Made by a program: the position numbers and the translations under genes. From contig NZ_AJLK01000164.1 in NCBI RefSeq assembly GCF_000317205.1, positions 1 through 41,941 of the forward strand: 41,941 nucleotides of DNA. The letters run 5' to 3'. The notes under the pieces were generated by a model. That model worked only from the letters and a program-made list of their open reading frames with translations. It had not been told where the DNA came from and made no database searches. Source of the stretch: Fischerella muscicola PCC 7414. GTDB lineage: Bacteria > Cyanobacteriota > Cyanobacteriia > Cyanobacteriales > Nostocaceae. Positions 1 through 9,487 of the stretch are shown here, one piece after another. How positions within the stretch are numbered: the first letter of the stretch is position 1; each line of letters opens with the position of its first letter.

Positions 1-150
1 CTAACTACCAACAACCAACTACCAACCACTGTACAGACGTGCCATGGCACGTCTGTACAACAACCACCAACCAACAACCAACTACTAACCACTAACCAAC
101 AACCACCAACCAACAACCAACAACCAACTACTAACAAATAACAAATGACT
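1..150. repeat. Heptanucleotide tandem repeats with embedded palindrome
   Basis: Degenerate tandem units of the type ACCAACA/ACTACCA run through this stretch, the short tandemly repeated repetitive (STRR) DNA common between genes of filamentous cyanobacteria. A perfect 30-bp palindrome (arms TGTACAGACGTGCCA) is embedded at 30-59. No gene is visible here. Confidence 0.85.
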
Positions 151-272
151 CTTTTCCGGAACCATCTCTGTTGAGTGTGGAGACTAATACATGTTCCTGA
201 CATCAAAATCTAACTCAGGAGTGATACAAATTGAGTAAATAAAGTGATAAAGGTGCTTGGAGGTCTAACACG

Positions 273-497
273 ATGAGAGAATTACAAACTTGGAGATTCG
301 GGATACAGTTCCTTTTCAGTACACTGATGATTGGTCTTTGTACTTTCCAGCTTGTCAACGATAAAACTAAAGAAAATCAGACACTCTATTGGAGTGGTTT
401 AAGCACTGTGCTGGCATACTGGCTACCTTCCCCTGCTGGTACTCAAGAAGAGCGTTTCAGCCAACCCAAAGCCAACCAAGAAGAAAGACAATCTTAA
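273..497 (+). CDS. Small single-pass membrane protein, unknown function
   Basis: A 74-residue protein that I do not recognise. Residues about 10-28 are hydrophobic (FGIQFLFSTLMIGLCTFQLV) and a second weakly hydrophobic stretch lies near 38-53 (YWSGLSTVLAYWLPSP); the C-terminus is polar and rich in Gln, Glu and Lys. A strong Shine-Dalgarno GGAGG at 259-263 sits 9 bases before the ATG, which is the main reason to regard it as real. It is monocistronic in appearance, with repeats upstream and about 300 bases before serS. No function is proposed. Confidence 0.6.
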   Translation: MRELQTWRFGIQFLFSTLMIGLCTFQLVNDKTKENQTLYWSGLSTVLAYWLPSPAGTQEERFSQPKANQEERQS

Positions 498-803
498 ATA
501 ACTATTATAATTTCCATAAATTAACCGATAATTAAGCGATCGCAGTATTGAAATAATCAAAATATTGGTACAACCGATATAATAAATGATTGGAAAATCA
601 CCCTAGAAATGCCTAAAATAAATTGCAGTGTGATAGCCCTGGCGGTAATGCTGGGGCAAAATTTTGGTAAATAACTTTTACAGTTGGGTGCAGGGATATA
701 TTCTGAGTTAGGAATTTGCATGTTTCAATTCTGAATTCCTGATAGTTACTTACAGGTTGGTCTATACCTTTTGTCTTCTTATATTAGAAACTGAGAAAAA
801 TCT
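498..803. other. Intergenic region before serS
   Basis: No open frame of note. It holds one GCGATCGC octamer near 536-543 and a weak inverted repeat (AGGAATT ... AATTCCT, about 710-740). The serS promoter presumably lies here, but I cannot place it. Confidence 0.4.
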
Positions 804-2084
804 GTGCTGGATATTAAGCAAATACGGGAAAATCCACAATTTGTACAACAGAGGTTGAATACTCGTGGCGGTAACTATGATATTCAGCCGATAGTAGAAT
901 TAAATAAACAACAACGTGAATTGGAGGGCAAACGCAGTCAACTCCAGGCACGCAGTAACGAAATTGGTAAGCTTGTAGGGCAAAAGATTAAATCTGGTAT
1001 AAATCCTCAAGACCCAGAACTTCAAGCTTTACGGGATGAAGGTAATTCAATAAAAGCCACATTAAGCGAACTAGAACCCCAAGAAAAAGAAATCATTGCC
1101 AAAATTCAAGAACTGGTACTTGCACTTCCTAACTTGCCTAGTGACTCTACACCCATAGGCAAAAATGAAGAAGAAAACGTGGAAGTACGTCGCTGGGGTG
1201 ATGAGTATATTCCGCAAAATGCGAATATTTTGCCTCACTGGGAAATTGGCGAAAAATTGGGTATTCTCAACGTCGAACGGGCTGTAAAAGTTGCCCAGAG
1301 TCGCTTTGTGACGTTAATTGGGGCTGGTGCAGCACTAGAGAGGGCATTAATTTCTTTTATGCTCGATCGCCAAACCGCAGCAGGTTATCTAGAAGTCATT
1401 CCTCCGTTCTTAGTTAATAGTGCTTCGCTGACAGCCACCGGACAACTACCCAAGTTTGCTGAAGAAAGCTTCAAATGCGCTGATGACGACTTGTGGCTTG
1501 TTCCCACTGCGGAAGTACCCGTCACCAATCTTTATCGTGGTGAAATTATCCCTGTTGAAGACTTACCTATTTATCACTGTGCTTACACTCCCTGTTTTCG
1601 GCGTGAGGCTGGGAGTTATGGACGGGATATGCGGGGATTAATTCGCCTGCACCAATTCAACAAAGTAGAATTGGTAAAATTTGTTCATCCCAGCACTTCC
1701 TTTGATGAATTAGAAAAATTAGTTGGCAATGCAGAGGCTATTCTACAGGCGTTAAAGTTGCCTTACCGAGTTATTAATTTATGCACTGGGGATTTAGGAT
1801 TCCATTCTGCCAAAACCTATGATTTAGAAGTTTGGCTTCCTTCTTCTGGTAAATACCGGGAAATTTCCAGTTGTTCTAATTTTCTCGATTACCAGGCAAG
1901 ACGGGCTGATATTCGCTTTAAGGAAACTGGTAAGAAGGGAACACAGTTAGTTCATACCCTCAACGGTTCTGGTTTAGCTGTGGGACGGACAATGGCGGCT
2001 ATTTTGGAAAATTATCAGCAAGAAGATTGTACGGTGCGAATACCGGAAGTCCTACAGCCTTATTTGGGACGGGAAGTTTTGTAA
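804..2084 (+). CDS. serS: Seryl-tRNA synthetase
   Basis: Charges tRNA-Ser with serine in the cytoplasm. At 426 residues it has the normal length of bacterial SerRS. The N-terminal third (about 27-105) is the helical, Glu/Lys/Gln-rich tRNA-binding arm. The class II catalytic core follows, with motif 2 around [14 protein letters not shown] (about 272-285) and motif 3 around [16 protein letters not shown] near the C-terminus (about 388-403). The TAEVPVTN serine-site segment is present. The start is GTG (804), and the protein begins [11 protein letters not shown] as in orthologues. The same window encodes a tRNA-Ser at 22.8 kb, not linked to it. Confidence 0.97.
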   Translation: MLDIKQIRENPQFVQQRLNTRGGNYDIQPIVELNKQQRELEGKRSQLQARSNEIGKLVGQKIKSGINPQDPELQALRDEGNSIKATLSELEPQEKEIIAKIQELVLALPNLPSDSTPIGKNEEENVEVRRWGDEYIPQNANILPHWEIGEKLGILNVERAVKVAQSRFVTLIGAGAALERALISFMLDRQTAAGYLEVIPPFLVNSASLTATGQLPKFAEESFKCADDDLWLVPTAEVPVTNLYRGEIIPVEDLPIYHCAYTPCFRREAGSYGRDMRGLIRLHQFNKVELVKFVHPSTSFDELEKLVGNAEAILQALKLPYRVINLCTGDLGFHSAKTYDLEVWLPSSGKYREISSCSNFLDYQARRADIRFKETGKKGTQLVHTLNGSGLAVGRTMAAILENYQQEDCTVRIPEVLQPYLGREVL

Positions 2085-2094
2085 TTTTCGGTTG

Positions 2095-2760
2095 GTGCTT
2101 GGTAGGGTGTATTAGCGACAGCGTAACGCACCGTAAATCATGGTGTGTTACGACGCTAATTGCTTCAGTGGTCAATCATTAGATTATTGTTACGCGCCTA
2201 ATTTACTCATTGGCGAAGTTCAAATTATTGTCGGTGAGTATTAAAGACTCATTAAGCAGGTTCAAAGACTCGTCGGTAAGATTCAAAGAATCATTGGTGA
2301 GAATATAAAGACTCGTCAGTGAGTATCAAAGACTCATTAACGAGGTTCAAAAACTCGTCGGCGAGTATCAAAGACTCGTGCGTGAGAATAAAAAACTCGT
2401 CAGCGAGTATCAAAGATTCGCACGTGAGAATAAAAGACTCTTCAGCGAGAATTTTATACATACCCTGGCGACTATAAGTCGCGGCTATACAGTCAAAACC
2501 CGCCTGCGTGGGTTGGAAATCTTGAGTCTGCGGAGGCAGACTTTGTTTGTGTAGTAGCGAATTATATTTGCCGAATACTTAAAAGACATCTTCTGAGAAA
2601 AACGTTGATGACTTGTGTTAGTTTTGAGCGTATATTTACTTTGAGAATATAAGCGATATTGAGTTTGTTTTGTCACATTAGATAACGGTGCGTTACGGCT
2701 AATAGAGACTTTGAGAGGAAATTAATATTGTACTCGTGCCGTAACACACGCTACCTTGCA
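2095..2760. repeat. Intergenic region bounded by GTAACGCACC-type inverted repeats
   Basis: After serS, imperfect inverted repeats built on GTAACGCACC / GGTGTGTTACG occur at about 2119-2155. Related ones (GGTGCGTTACGGCTAAT ... GCCGTAACACACGC) occur at about 2687-2755. They resemble dispersed palindromic repeats common in Nostoc-type genomes. Between them lies the 21-bp tandem array listed separately. A minus-strand frame at 2485-2676 has no family signature and I do not call it a gene. Confidence 0.55.
2225..2456. repeat. 11-unit tandem array with a 21-bp period
   Basis: Eleven degenerate copies of a 21-bp unit (consensus about GACTCGTCAGTGAGTATCAAA) run head to tail. Ten are exactly 21 bp; the fourth (2288-2309) is 22 bp. 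As 21 is a multiple of 3, the plus-strand frame reads as seven-residue repeats such as DSSVSIK, DSLTRFK and NSSASIK. The extra base in unit 4 introduces a TAA in the upstream frame. The downstream frame has no good start codon. Confidence 0.85.
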
Positions 2761-3189
2761 TCCCACTTAGCTGAAATTTGATGAGTGAATTCTAACAACA
2801 ACTTTCTCATTACAAGAAATACCGTCACAATTACTGTCAATAATAAAGACACAATTGCTGGTATTGATTGCTGAGTCAAAATAAAATGAGCAGTTACAAA
2901 AAACCCAACACCCGGTTAAGAGAGAATTTATTTGCTGAGGATGAGTGCGATCGCCTTTTTTCTTTGCCTCTTTTATGTGCCAAACTCAAAAAAAATTACC
3001 CTACTTTATTTGCCTAGAGACAGGTCAAACCTGAGAAATATACTACTTTCGAGGAGTTGCCAATTCATCACTCTCCCTCAGGAATTAGCGAAAAACCCTG
3101 AAAATATGCTGTGTTGCAGACCAATGCAAGACTGGTACTCATTCTAGAATAGAGAAAAGTATAGCTAAATCAGTTCAAAAAATTTCTCT
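2761..3189. other. Intergenic region upstream of rseP
   Basis: Mostly AT-rich DNA. A plus-strand frame with ATG at 2941 (ending 3147) follows a GAGG, but its product has no family features and is rich in rare-looking composition, so it is left uncalled. The rseP promoter should lie within this region. Confidence 0.35.
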
Positions 3190-4272
3190 ATGTCAGTTTT
3201 AGCGGCGATCGCAGTCTTGGCTGTTCTGATCCTGGTACACGAACTAGGACATTTTATTGCAGCAAGGTCTCAAGGAATTCATGTTAACCGCTTTTCTTTG
3301 GGCTTTGGGCCAATTCTTTGGAAATACCAAGGCCCGGAAACCGAATACGCCATTCGGGCGTTTCCGTTGGGTGGTTTTGTTGGTTTTCCTGACGATGATC
3401 CAGATAGTGACATTCCACCTAATGACCCAAACCTGCTGCGTAACCGTCCAATTTTAGATCGGGCGATCGTCATCAGCGCAGGAGTGATAGCAAACTTAAT
3501 TTTTGCCTATTTTCTGCTTGTGGCGCAGGTTAACTTAGTTGGTGTTTCACAAGCAACTCTACCAGGAGTTTTAATTAAACAATTAGCCCCAGAAGTTAGT
3601 AATGTAGCTGTGCAAGCTGGTATCAAACCAGGAGATGTCATATTAGCTGCTAATAACAAAGAGTTTGGCACATCACTGCAAGAGATAGAGGGTTTAAGAG
3701 AAATAATTAAAACGAATGCAGGTAAGCCAATTCAATTAGAAATTGCTCGGGGCGACCAAAAGCTGTCTTTAAATGTTACTCCTGAAGCAAAACCGGCTGG
3801 GGGTAGTATTGGCGTCGGACTTGCTCCCAACGGTCAAATTGTGCGGCGTCGTGCAAATTTAATAGAAGCTTTGAACCTTGGCGCTGCTGAATTTCAGCGC
3901 ATTCTGACAATGACATTTCAAGGTTTTAAGCAATTAATTACTAACTTCGGTGAAACAGCTAGTCAAGTAGCAGGCCCAGTTAAAATTGTGGAAATTGGTG
4001 CTAGCATTGCTCAAAATGATACAGGCAGTCTGTTTTATTTTGGAGCCTTAATTAGCATCAACCTAGCAATTATCAATATTCTGCCTTTACCAGCCTTGGA
4101 TGGAGGACAACTAGCTTTCCTACTCATTGAAGGGTTGCGCGGTAAACCTTTACCTTCTCGTGTTCAAGAAGGTGTAATGCAAACTGGTTTAATGCTACTT
4201 CTGGGATTAGGTATTTTTCTGATTGTCAAAGAAACTTCCCAACTAGAGTGGGTGCAAAAATTATTCCAGTAA
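3190..4272 (+). CDS. rseP: RIP metalloprotease RseP (site-2 protease, M50)
   Basis: Intramembrane zinc protease that cleaves anti-sigma factors or other membrane substrates within the bilayer. The 360 residues begin with a membrane segment holding the zinc motif HELGH (residues 17-21). A second hydrophobic segment follows near 92-112, then a PDZ domain (about 125-205, with KPGDVILAANN). The C-terminal membrane segment carries the third-ligand motif NILPLPALDGGQ (about residues 295-306), and the last helix ends near residue 350. Length and order match cyanobacterial RseP proteins. It appears monocistronic, followed by two hairpins. Confidence 0.95.
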   Translation: MSVLAAIAVLAVLILVHELGHFIAARSQGIHVNRFSLGFGPILWKYQGPETEYAIRAFPLGGFVGFPDDDPDSDIPPNDPNLLRNRPILDRAIVISAGVIANLIFAYFLLVAQVNLVGVSQATLPGVLIKQLAPEVSNVAVQAGIKPGDVILAANNKEFGTSLQEIEGLREIIKTNAGKPIQLEIARGDQKLSLNVTPEAKPAGGSIGVGLAPNGQIVRRRANLIEALNLGAAEFQRILTMTFQGFKQLITNFGETASQVAGPVKIVEIGASIAQNDTGSLFYFGALISINLAIINILPLPALDGGQLAFLLIEGLRGKPLPSRVQEGVMQTGLMLLLGLGIFLIVKETSQLEWVQKLFQ

Positions 4273-4286
4273 TTGACCCGCCCCCA

Positions 4287-4337
4287 AGCCCGCAAGTCAA
4301 CTGCGGGCTAATAGCCCAAGTCTACTTTTAGTAGACT
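4287..4337. repeat. Two adjacent hairpins downstream of rseP
   Basis: First hairpin: arms AGCCCGCA (4287-4294) and TGCGGGCT (4302-4309). Second: arms AGTCTAC (4319-4325) and GTAGACT (4331-4337). Neither has a good U-run, so they look more like a dispersed palindromic repeat pair than a classic terminator, though they could protect the rseP transcript 3' end. The rest of the gap to nth (to 4602) is GC-rich repeat-like DNA with one HIP1-like site near 4491 and no convincing gene. Confidence 0.6.
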
Positions 4338-4602
4338 TATTAGTCTTGACTGACGCTAAGTACAAATGTAGCCAAACTCTGCGCGACGGCAGTCGCTACA
4401 ACGGGGGAGACCCCCAAGGGCGCGCTACCTCCCCTTTGCGTTCTCCTTTGCGATCCTTTGCGTTTACAAACCAGTACTAAAACACCAGGTGCGATCGCCC
4501 ACAATGAGAGCATGAAAAATCGACCACAGTGCAAGGCGATGGACACCGATGGATCATGAGTTTGCTGATAAGATAATCCCCGATCCCTAATTTTCATACA
4601 CA

Positions 4603-5325
4603 GTGAGCAACACTCGTAAATGGTCATCTCAAAAGCAGCGATCGCTAGAAATATTAGTCCGCCTCAAGCGTCTTTATCCAGATGCGACTTGCTCTTTAAA
4701 CTATTCCACACCAGTTCAACTGCTCGTAGCAACGATTCTTTCCGCCCAGTGTACAGATGAGCGGGTAAATTTGGTCACACCAGCACTATTCAGTCGTTTT
4801 CCTGATGCGCCTAGTTTGGCTAATGCTGAGTTGAGTGAGTTAGAAAATTTAGTACGTTCTACAGGATTTTATCGTAATAAGGCAAAGAACATTCAAGGCG
4901 CCTGTCGCATGATTGTTAATGAGTTTGGCGGTGAAGTACCAAAGCAGATGGAGCAACTATTGCTGCTTCCAGGGGTGGCACGTAAGACAGCAAATGTAGT
5001 CCTTGCTCATGCCTTTGGTATTAATGCTGGTGTAACAGTTGATACCCATGTTAAACGTCTCAGCCAACGTTTAGGTTTGACTGAACATACAGAACCAATC
5101 CATATTGAACAAGATTTAATGCGCCTTTTGCCCCAAGCAGACTGGGAAAATTGGTCAATCCGGTTGATTTATCATGGTCGTGCTGTTTGTAAAGCCCGTA
5201 ATCCTGCATGTGCAGCTTGCAAGTTAGCTGATCTATGTCCATCTGCAAATGTGGAGTTCAAGGTAGAAAGCACAAAGCAGAAGCAACGAGAGCGATCGCA
5301 AGCTCAAAAGAGCGATCGCAACTAG
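4603..5325 (+). CDS. nth: Endonuclease III (base-excision DNA glycosylase/AP lyase)
   Basis: Removes oxidised pyrimidines from DNA and cleaves the abasic site. The helix-hairpin-helix LLPGVARKTANVV includes the catalytic Lys (K128), and the catalytic Asp is D147 in VDTHV. The C-terminal 4Fe-4S loop is intact, with C196-x6-C203-x2-C206-x5-C212. The start is GTG (4603), which gives the normal N-terminus. A 25-residue polar tail after the cluster is encoded by DNA with two HIP1 octamers and varies in this family. The gene stands alone between non-coding stretches. Confidence 0.96.
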   Translation: MSNTRKWSSQKQRSLEILVRLKRLYPDATCSLNYSTPVQLLVATILSAQCTDERVNLVTPALFSRFPDAPSLANAELSELENLVRSTGFYRNKAKNIQGACRMIVNEFGGEVPKQMEQLLLLPGVARKTANVVLAHAFGINAGVTVDTHVKRLSQRLGLTEHTEPIHIEQDLMRLLPQADWENWSIRLIYHGRAVCKARNPACAACKLADLCPSANVEFKVESTKQKQRERSQAQKSDRN

Positions 5326-5563
5326 GAAAAAGGTATATTTCAGACAGCGGGCTGAGATTTTTGGTAAAAACCACTGGCTGTGGGTAAAAATGTATGCTTA
5401 ACTGTACAAAATAAATTTAACTCAGTCAATTTGCCTGATTAGCATATACCAAACGACTTTAGCGACCATATAACATAAGTTAAATTATAAAATCTTTGCC
5501 CTCAGGGAATTTTTCTATTATTCTTGGGCTTAGTTTGTATCATTATTTGCCTCTAAACTAAAA

Positions 5564-6256
5564 ATGCAAACAGCTAACGGCTCTTTTTACGGTCATAGAC
5601 CCAGTACGACTACTCAAAATTATTCACCCTCTGTACCCTTATCTGTATATCGAGATTTGGCAGCAGAGTTACAAGCCGCACAGTCACAAATCAACGCCCT
5701 TACCGCCCAAAACCAGCAAATAGTTCAAGAAAATCAAATTTTACGCCAAGAAATTGCTAAGACAGTCCAGTCTGTTCTACATCTACAAAATTTACTTGAT
5801 ACCTCTAGTCAATATCAATTTCAGTATTTTCCCCAAACTCAAGTGGCAGACGCAGAGGTGACAAAACCACCAGTAGATAGCAGGCAAAAGACAACAGAGG
5901 AACCACAAAAATTCCCTCAAAGTAGAGAATTTGCAAGGAATTCCACAGGAGGCAGTAAACACGTAGCAAAGCAGGTAAATCATACTAGTAAACCTCCAGC
6001 GAAAAAACCGCAGCCGCAACCGCAGCATCCTCATCCACGTCCAGCCGTTGTCTATACAGAAATGGAATTCCCTGTCTCTATGTCAGAACCTGTAATTATA
6101 GAAGAACAGGAGGTTATAACATACTCAACTAGCAAACCAGAACCAGAAAGAATGAATGGTTGGTGGTTCTTTTTAGCGATCGTGTTGATTATAATTTTGA
6201 GTTTTGGTGCTGGCTATTTGGTTGTGCGTCCTTTCTTTGAACATCAAAGCCATTAA
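5564..6256 (+). CDS. Coiled-coil, proline-rich protein with C-terminal membrane anchor
   Basis: A 230-residue protein that I recognise only as a conserved-looking cyanobacterial hypothetical. Residues about 30-85 form a probable coiled coil (AAELQAAQSQINALTAQNQQ and following heptads). Residues about 100-165 are low-complexity, rich in Pro, Gln and Lys (KKPQPQPQHPHPRPA). Residues about 199-222 form a single membrane helix (WWFFLAIVLIIILSFGAGYL), leaving a short basic tail, so it is probably tail-anchored. No enzyme motif is seen. It lies between nth and glnB on the same strand but is separated from both by more than 230 bases. Confidence 0.7.
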   Translation: MQTANGSFYGHRPSTTTQNYSPSVPLSVYRDLAAELQAAQSQINALTAQNQQIVQENQILRQEIAKTVQSVLHLQNLLDTSSQYQFQYFPQTQVADAEVTKPPVDSRQKTTEEPQKFPQSREFARNSTGGSKHVAKQVNHTSKPPAKKPQPQPQHPHPRPAVVYTEMEFPVSMSEPVIIEEQEVITYSTSKPEPERMNGWWFFLAIVLIIILSFGAGYLVVRPFFEHQSH

Positions 6257-6935
<679 letters not shown>

Positions 6936-7022
6936 ATTTTTGTTGGTTGTTGGTGGTTGGTTGTTGGTGGTTGGTTGGAGTAAAGAACAAACAACTAACA
7001 ACAAACAACTAACACCTAACAA
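6936..7022. repeat. STRR heptamer repeat between convergent glnB and rdgB
   Basis: TTGGTTG/TTGGTGG-type heptamers up to about 6978 face AACAACTA-type heptamers from about 6985, so the RNA could fold back on itself. It fills the whole gap between the two convergent genes and is the only candidate terminator there. Confidence 0.75.
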
Positions 7023-7601
7023 CTATCCTTCCAAATTAGGCAACTTTTGGAGTAGGTTGGCAAAAGCCTTGCCGCGATGACTAATACTGCGCTTCAAATC
7101 TGGCGTCATCTCAGCAAAAGTCATTTGCATTTCGGGGACGTAAAAAATTGGATCATAGCCGAAACCACCATCACCACGGGGGCTATAGAGAATTTCACCA
7201 CGACAAATACCTTCTGATTGTAGGACGATCGCACCATCAGGACGAGCGATCGCTACTGCACAGACAAATTGGGCTTGGCGCTGCACCTCGTCACCCAGTT
7301 CCCTTAATAGTCTGGTAATGCGTTCAGCATCGGTTTTACCGTAACGGGCAGAATACACCCCTGGTACGCCATTGAGGGCATCTACTTCTAAACCAGAATC
7401 ATCTGCGATCGCCCAATTTCCCGTGGCTTTGGCAACCTGTGATGCTTTGAGACAGGCATTAGCAGCAAAGGTATCGCCTGTTTCCTCAATTTCCAAATCT
7501 TCTGGTTTAAGTTTTAATTCCCAACCAGAATCAGATAGGTAAGCTTGCATTTCCCGCAATTTACCTGGGTTTCCTGTGGCTACTACGAGTAATTTAGTCA
7601 T
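7023..7601 (-). CDS. rdgB: Non-canonical purine NTP pyrophosphatase (RdgB/HAM1)
   Basis: Hydrolyses dITP/ITP and XTP to monophosphates, keeping deaminated purines out of DNA and RNA. The 192 residues start MTKLLVVATGNPGKLREM, with the family TGNxxK nucleotide-binding motif. The DDSGLEVDALNGVPGVYSAR segment (about 68-87) and the C-terminal SHRGKA motif (about 174-179) are present. Length is normal. It lies downstream of the phosphohexomutase on the same strand with a 120-base gap of heptamer repeats, so co-transcription is possible but unproven. Confidence 0.95.
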   Translation of the reverse strand: MTKLLVVATGNPGKLREMQAYLSDSGWELKLKPEDLEIEETGDTFAANACLKASQVAKATGNWAIADDSGLEVDALNGVPGVYSARYGKTDAERITRLLRELGDEVQRQAQFVCAVAIARPDGAIVLQSEGICRGEILYSPRGDGGFGYDPIFYVPEMQMTFAEMTPDLKRSISHRGKAFANLLQKLPNLEG

Positions 7602-7722
7602 TGGTTATTAGTCATTTGTCATTGGTCATTGGTCAATTGTCAATTGCCAAAAGTCAAGGGTCAATTTGAAATTTTCTGTACTCTTGACGATGGACACTTG
7701 ACGATGGACTCTTGACTATTGA
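7602..7722. repeat. STRR heptamer repeats (TTGGTCA and TTGACGA types)
   Basis: Degenerate heptamers such as TTGGTCATTGGTCAATTGTCA and CTTGACGATGGA fill the gap between the phosphohexomutase gene and rdgB. Confidence 0.75.
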
Positions 7723-9159
7723 CTATTCTGCCCACTGTTTTGCCCAAGTCAAAGTTTGATGCACTTGTTCGAGTGTGGAGGCTTCGCAGTAGAGGCGTAG
7801 AACTGGTTCTGTGCCGCTAAAACGAATCATCAACCAACTACCATCAGCTAGGCGGTATTTATAACCATCTATTGTTTGGCAATTTATTACTGCTTTGCCG
7901 GCAATTTCTTTTAATGGTTCTGTTTGTAATTGTTCCAAAAGGCGACCCCGCACTTCCATACTTGCTAGGGGTAAATCGATGCGATCATATGCAGAACTAA
8001 AACCTGTTTGTTGTTGTAAGTGGCTGTAATAATCACTTAAATCTAATCCGGATTCCACGATCGCTTCGAGTACATACAATGCTGATAACAGGGCATCGCG
8101 TTCAGGAATATGGCTACCATAACCAATACCCCCCGATTCTTCGCCACCAAGTAACACTGGGGCTGCTAGCATTCTGTCAGCAATGTACTTATAACCAACA
8201 GGTGTTTCAAACACTGACAATTTGTGTAGTGCTGCTACACGGGGAATTAAGTCAGAACCACTCACAGTTTTGACTATTTCTCCTGTAAAACCGCGTCGCA
8301 GGGTCAAATGATCGATTAAGATCGGGATAAGAATTTGCGAACTCAAAAAATTGCCTGCACCGTCTACTGCGGCAACGCGATCGCAGTCACCATCAAAAAC
8401 CAACGCAACCGTTAAACCTGTAGGGTTGTGTTCTCGGTGTCTTTTCATTACCCCGAACAAACGGGAAAGGTATTTAGGTAAAGGTTCTGGCGCACCGCCT
8501 TCAAAAGTGGGATCGCGATCGCTATTAATTTCCTTAACTGCATCACCTAGTAGTCTTGCAAGTCCACCAGCCGCAGCCCCATGCATAACATCAGCAAATA
8601 CCGTCAGCTTTCCAGAGGCTATAGTTTCACGAATTTTGACTATATCAACTTTACTTTCTAACTCTTGACAATAGCTTTCCCAGGGATTAAATTTTTTGAT
8701 CTTGCCTGGAGTAGAGGCAACTGGTACTTCCTCTTCTAAGAGCGCTTCTATTTCTTTAGTTACTTCTGGCGGTACAGAACCACCGAAAGCACTTTTAACT
8801 TTTAATCCTAAATACTGTCCTGGATTGTGACTAGCAGTGATGACTAACGCCCCCAAAGCATTGTGCTGCTTTGCTGCCCAACTAAAAGCTGGGGTTGGTG
8901 CATAGGTTTCGCTAAACAAGACATCAAACCCTGCTGCACAGACAACATCAGCAGCTTTCTGGGCGAAGTCTTCCGCCATAAAACGGCGATCGTAACCAAC
9001 TACAATTGTGCGGTTGTTAACTTTTTCCCCGTAGGTATTGAATAGTACTTTTGCGGCAACTGGCGCGACAAGGGCTAGACGTTCAAAAGTGAAATCATCG
9101 CCAATCACGCCGCGCCAGCCATCCGTACCAAACTTGATTGATTTAGCTGCAACTGGCAT
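7723..9159 (-). CDS. Phosphoglucomutase/phosphomannomutase family protein
   Basis: Alpha-D-phosphohexomutase that interconverts hexose 1- and 6-phosphates, feeding glycogen and cell-envelope sugars. All four family motifs are seen: the active-site serine loop VITASHNPGQY, the metal loop FDGDCDRVAAVD, the sugar-binding GGEESGGIG, and the C-terminal phosphate-binding RFSGTEPVLRLY. I chose the ATG at 9159, giving MPVAAKSIKFGTDGWRG and 478 residues. An in-frame GTG at 9210 would add 17 residues unlike the family N-terminus. Substrate preference (glucose or mannose) cannot be decided from motifs alone, so no symbol is given. Confidence 0.93.
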   Translation of the reverse strand: MPVAAKSIKFGTDGWRGVIGDDFTFERLALVAPVAAKVLFNTYGEKVNNRTIVVGYDRRFMAEDFAQKAADVVCAAGFDVLFSETYAPTPAFSWAAKQHNALGALVITASHNPGQYLGLKVKSAFGGSVPPEVTKEIEALLEEEVPVASTPGKIKKFNPWESYCQELESKVDIVKIRETIASGKLTVFADVMHGAAAGGLARLLGDAVKEINSDRDPTFEGGAPEPLPKYLSRLFGVMKRHREHNPTGLTVALVFDGDCDRVAAVDGAGNFLSSQILIPILIDHLTLRRGFTGEIVKTVSGSDLIPRVAALHKLSVFETPVGYKYIADRMLAAPVLLGGEESGGIGYGSHIPERDALLSALYVLEAIVESGLDLSDYYSHLQQQTGFSSAYDRIDLPLASMEVRGRLLEQLQTEPLKEIAGKAVINCQTIDGYKYRLADGSWLMIRFSGTEPVLRLYCEASTLEQVHQTLTWAKQWAE

Positions 9160-9210
9160 TGAAGTATCCCAACTTTTGTTTAGGAGGATTGTAGCATTTA
9201 CACAAAACAC

Positions 9211-9487
9211 TCAGTAAAAAAAGATTCAAGTATTCAAAGTGTTACTAAATGTAAGTTTGTAGTTCGGGCTTTAGCCTTAATCCATTCAAGCACTAAAGTG
9301 CTGACTACGAACTCATTAAATCGCACCAAAATAAAATTGACAGACCAACAACTTATGACAGAAATTTAAGCGAAAGTGTTCCACCAAGCTAGAATTTCTC
9401 AGCAGAAACTTATCAAGCAGAGTTTCAAATATATTAGGATCACAAGGCTGATTCTAGACGCTAATACACTTCAGACCACCGAACGCA
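9211..9487. other. Divergent intergenic region with palindromic repeat
   Basis: Holds an imperfect inverted repeat at about 9257-9310 (GTAGTTCGGGCTTTAG ... CTGACTACGAACT, with the small hairpin AGCACTAAAGTGCT inside). This is a dispersed repeat type common in Nostoc-like genomes. Promoters for the phosphohexomutase (minus) and arsM (plus) must lie here. Confidence 0.5.

Noticed and set aside
2225-2456. Possible CRISPR array
   Set aside because: Units are head-to-tail 21-bp repeats without unique spacers of constant length; no cas genes are in the window.
2485-2676. 63-residue minus-strand frame near the 21-bp array
   Set aside because: No ribosome site or recognisable domain, in a repeat-rich stretch.
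2932-3147. 71-residue frame upstream of rseP
   Set aside because: Has a GAGG before an internal ATG, but composition and lack of family features make it weak. Left uncalled.
4340-4627. 95-residue minus-strand frame between rseP and nth
   Set aside because: Made of GC-rich dispersed repeat and overlaps the nth start; no family features.
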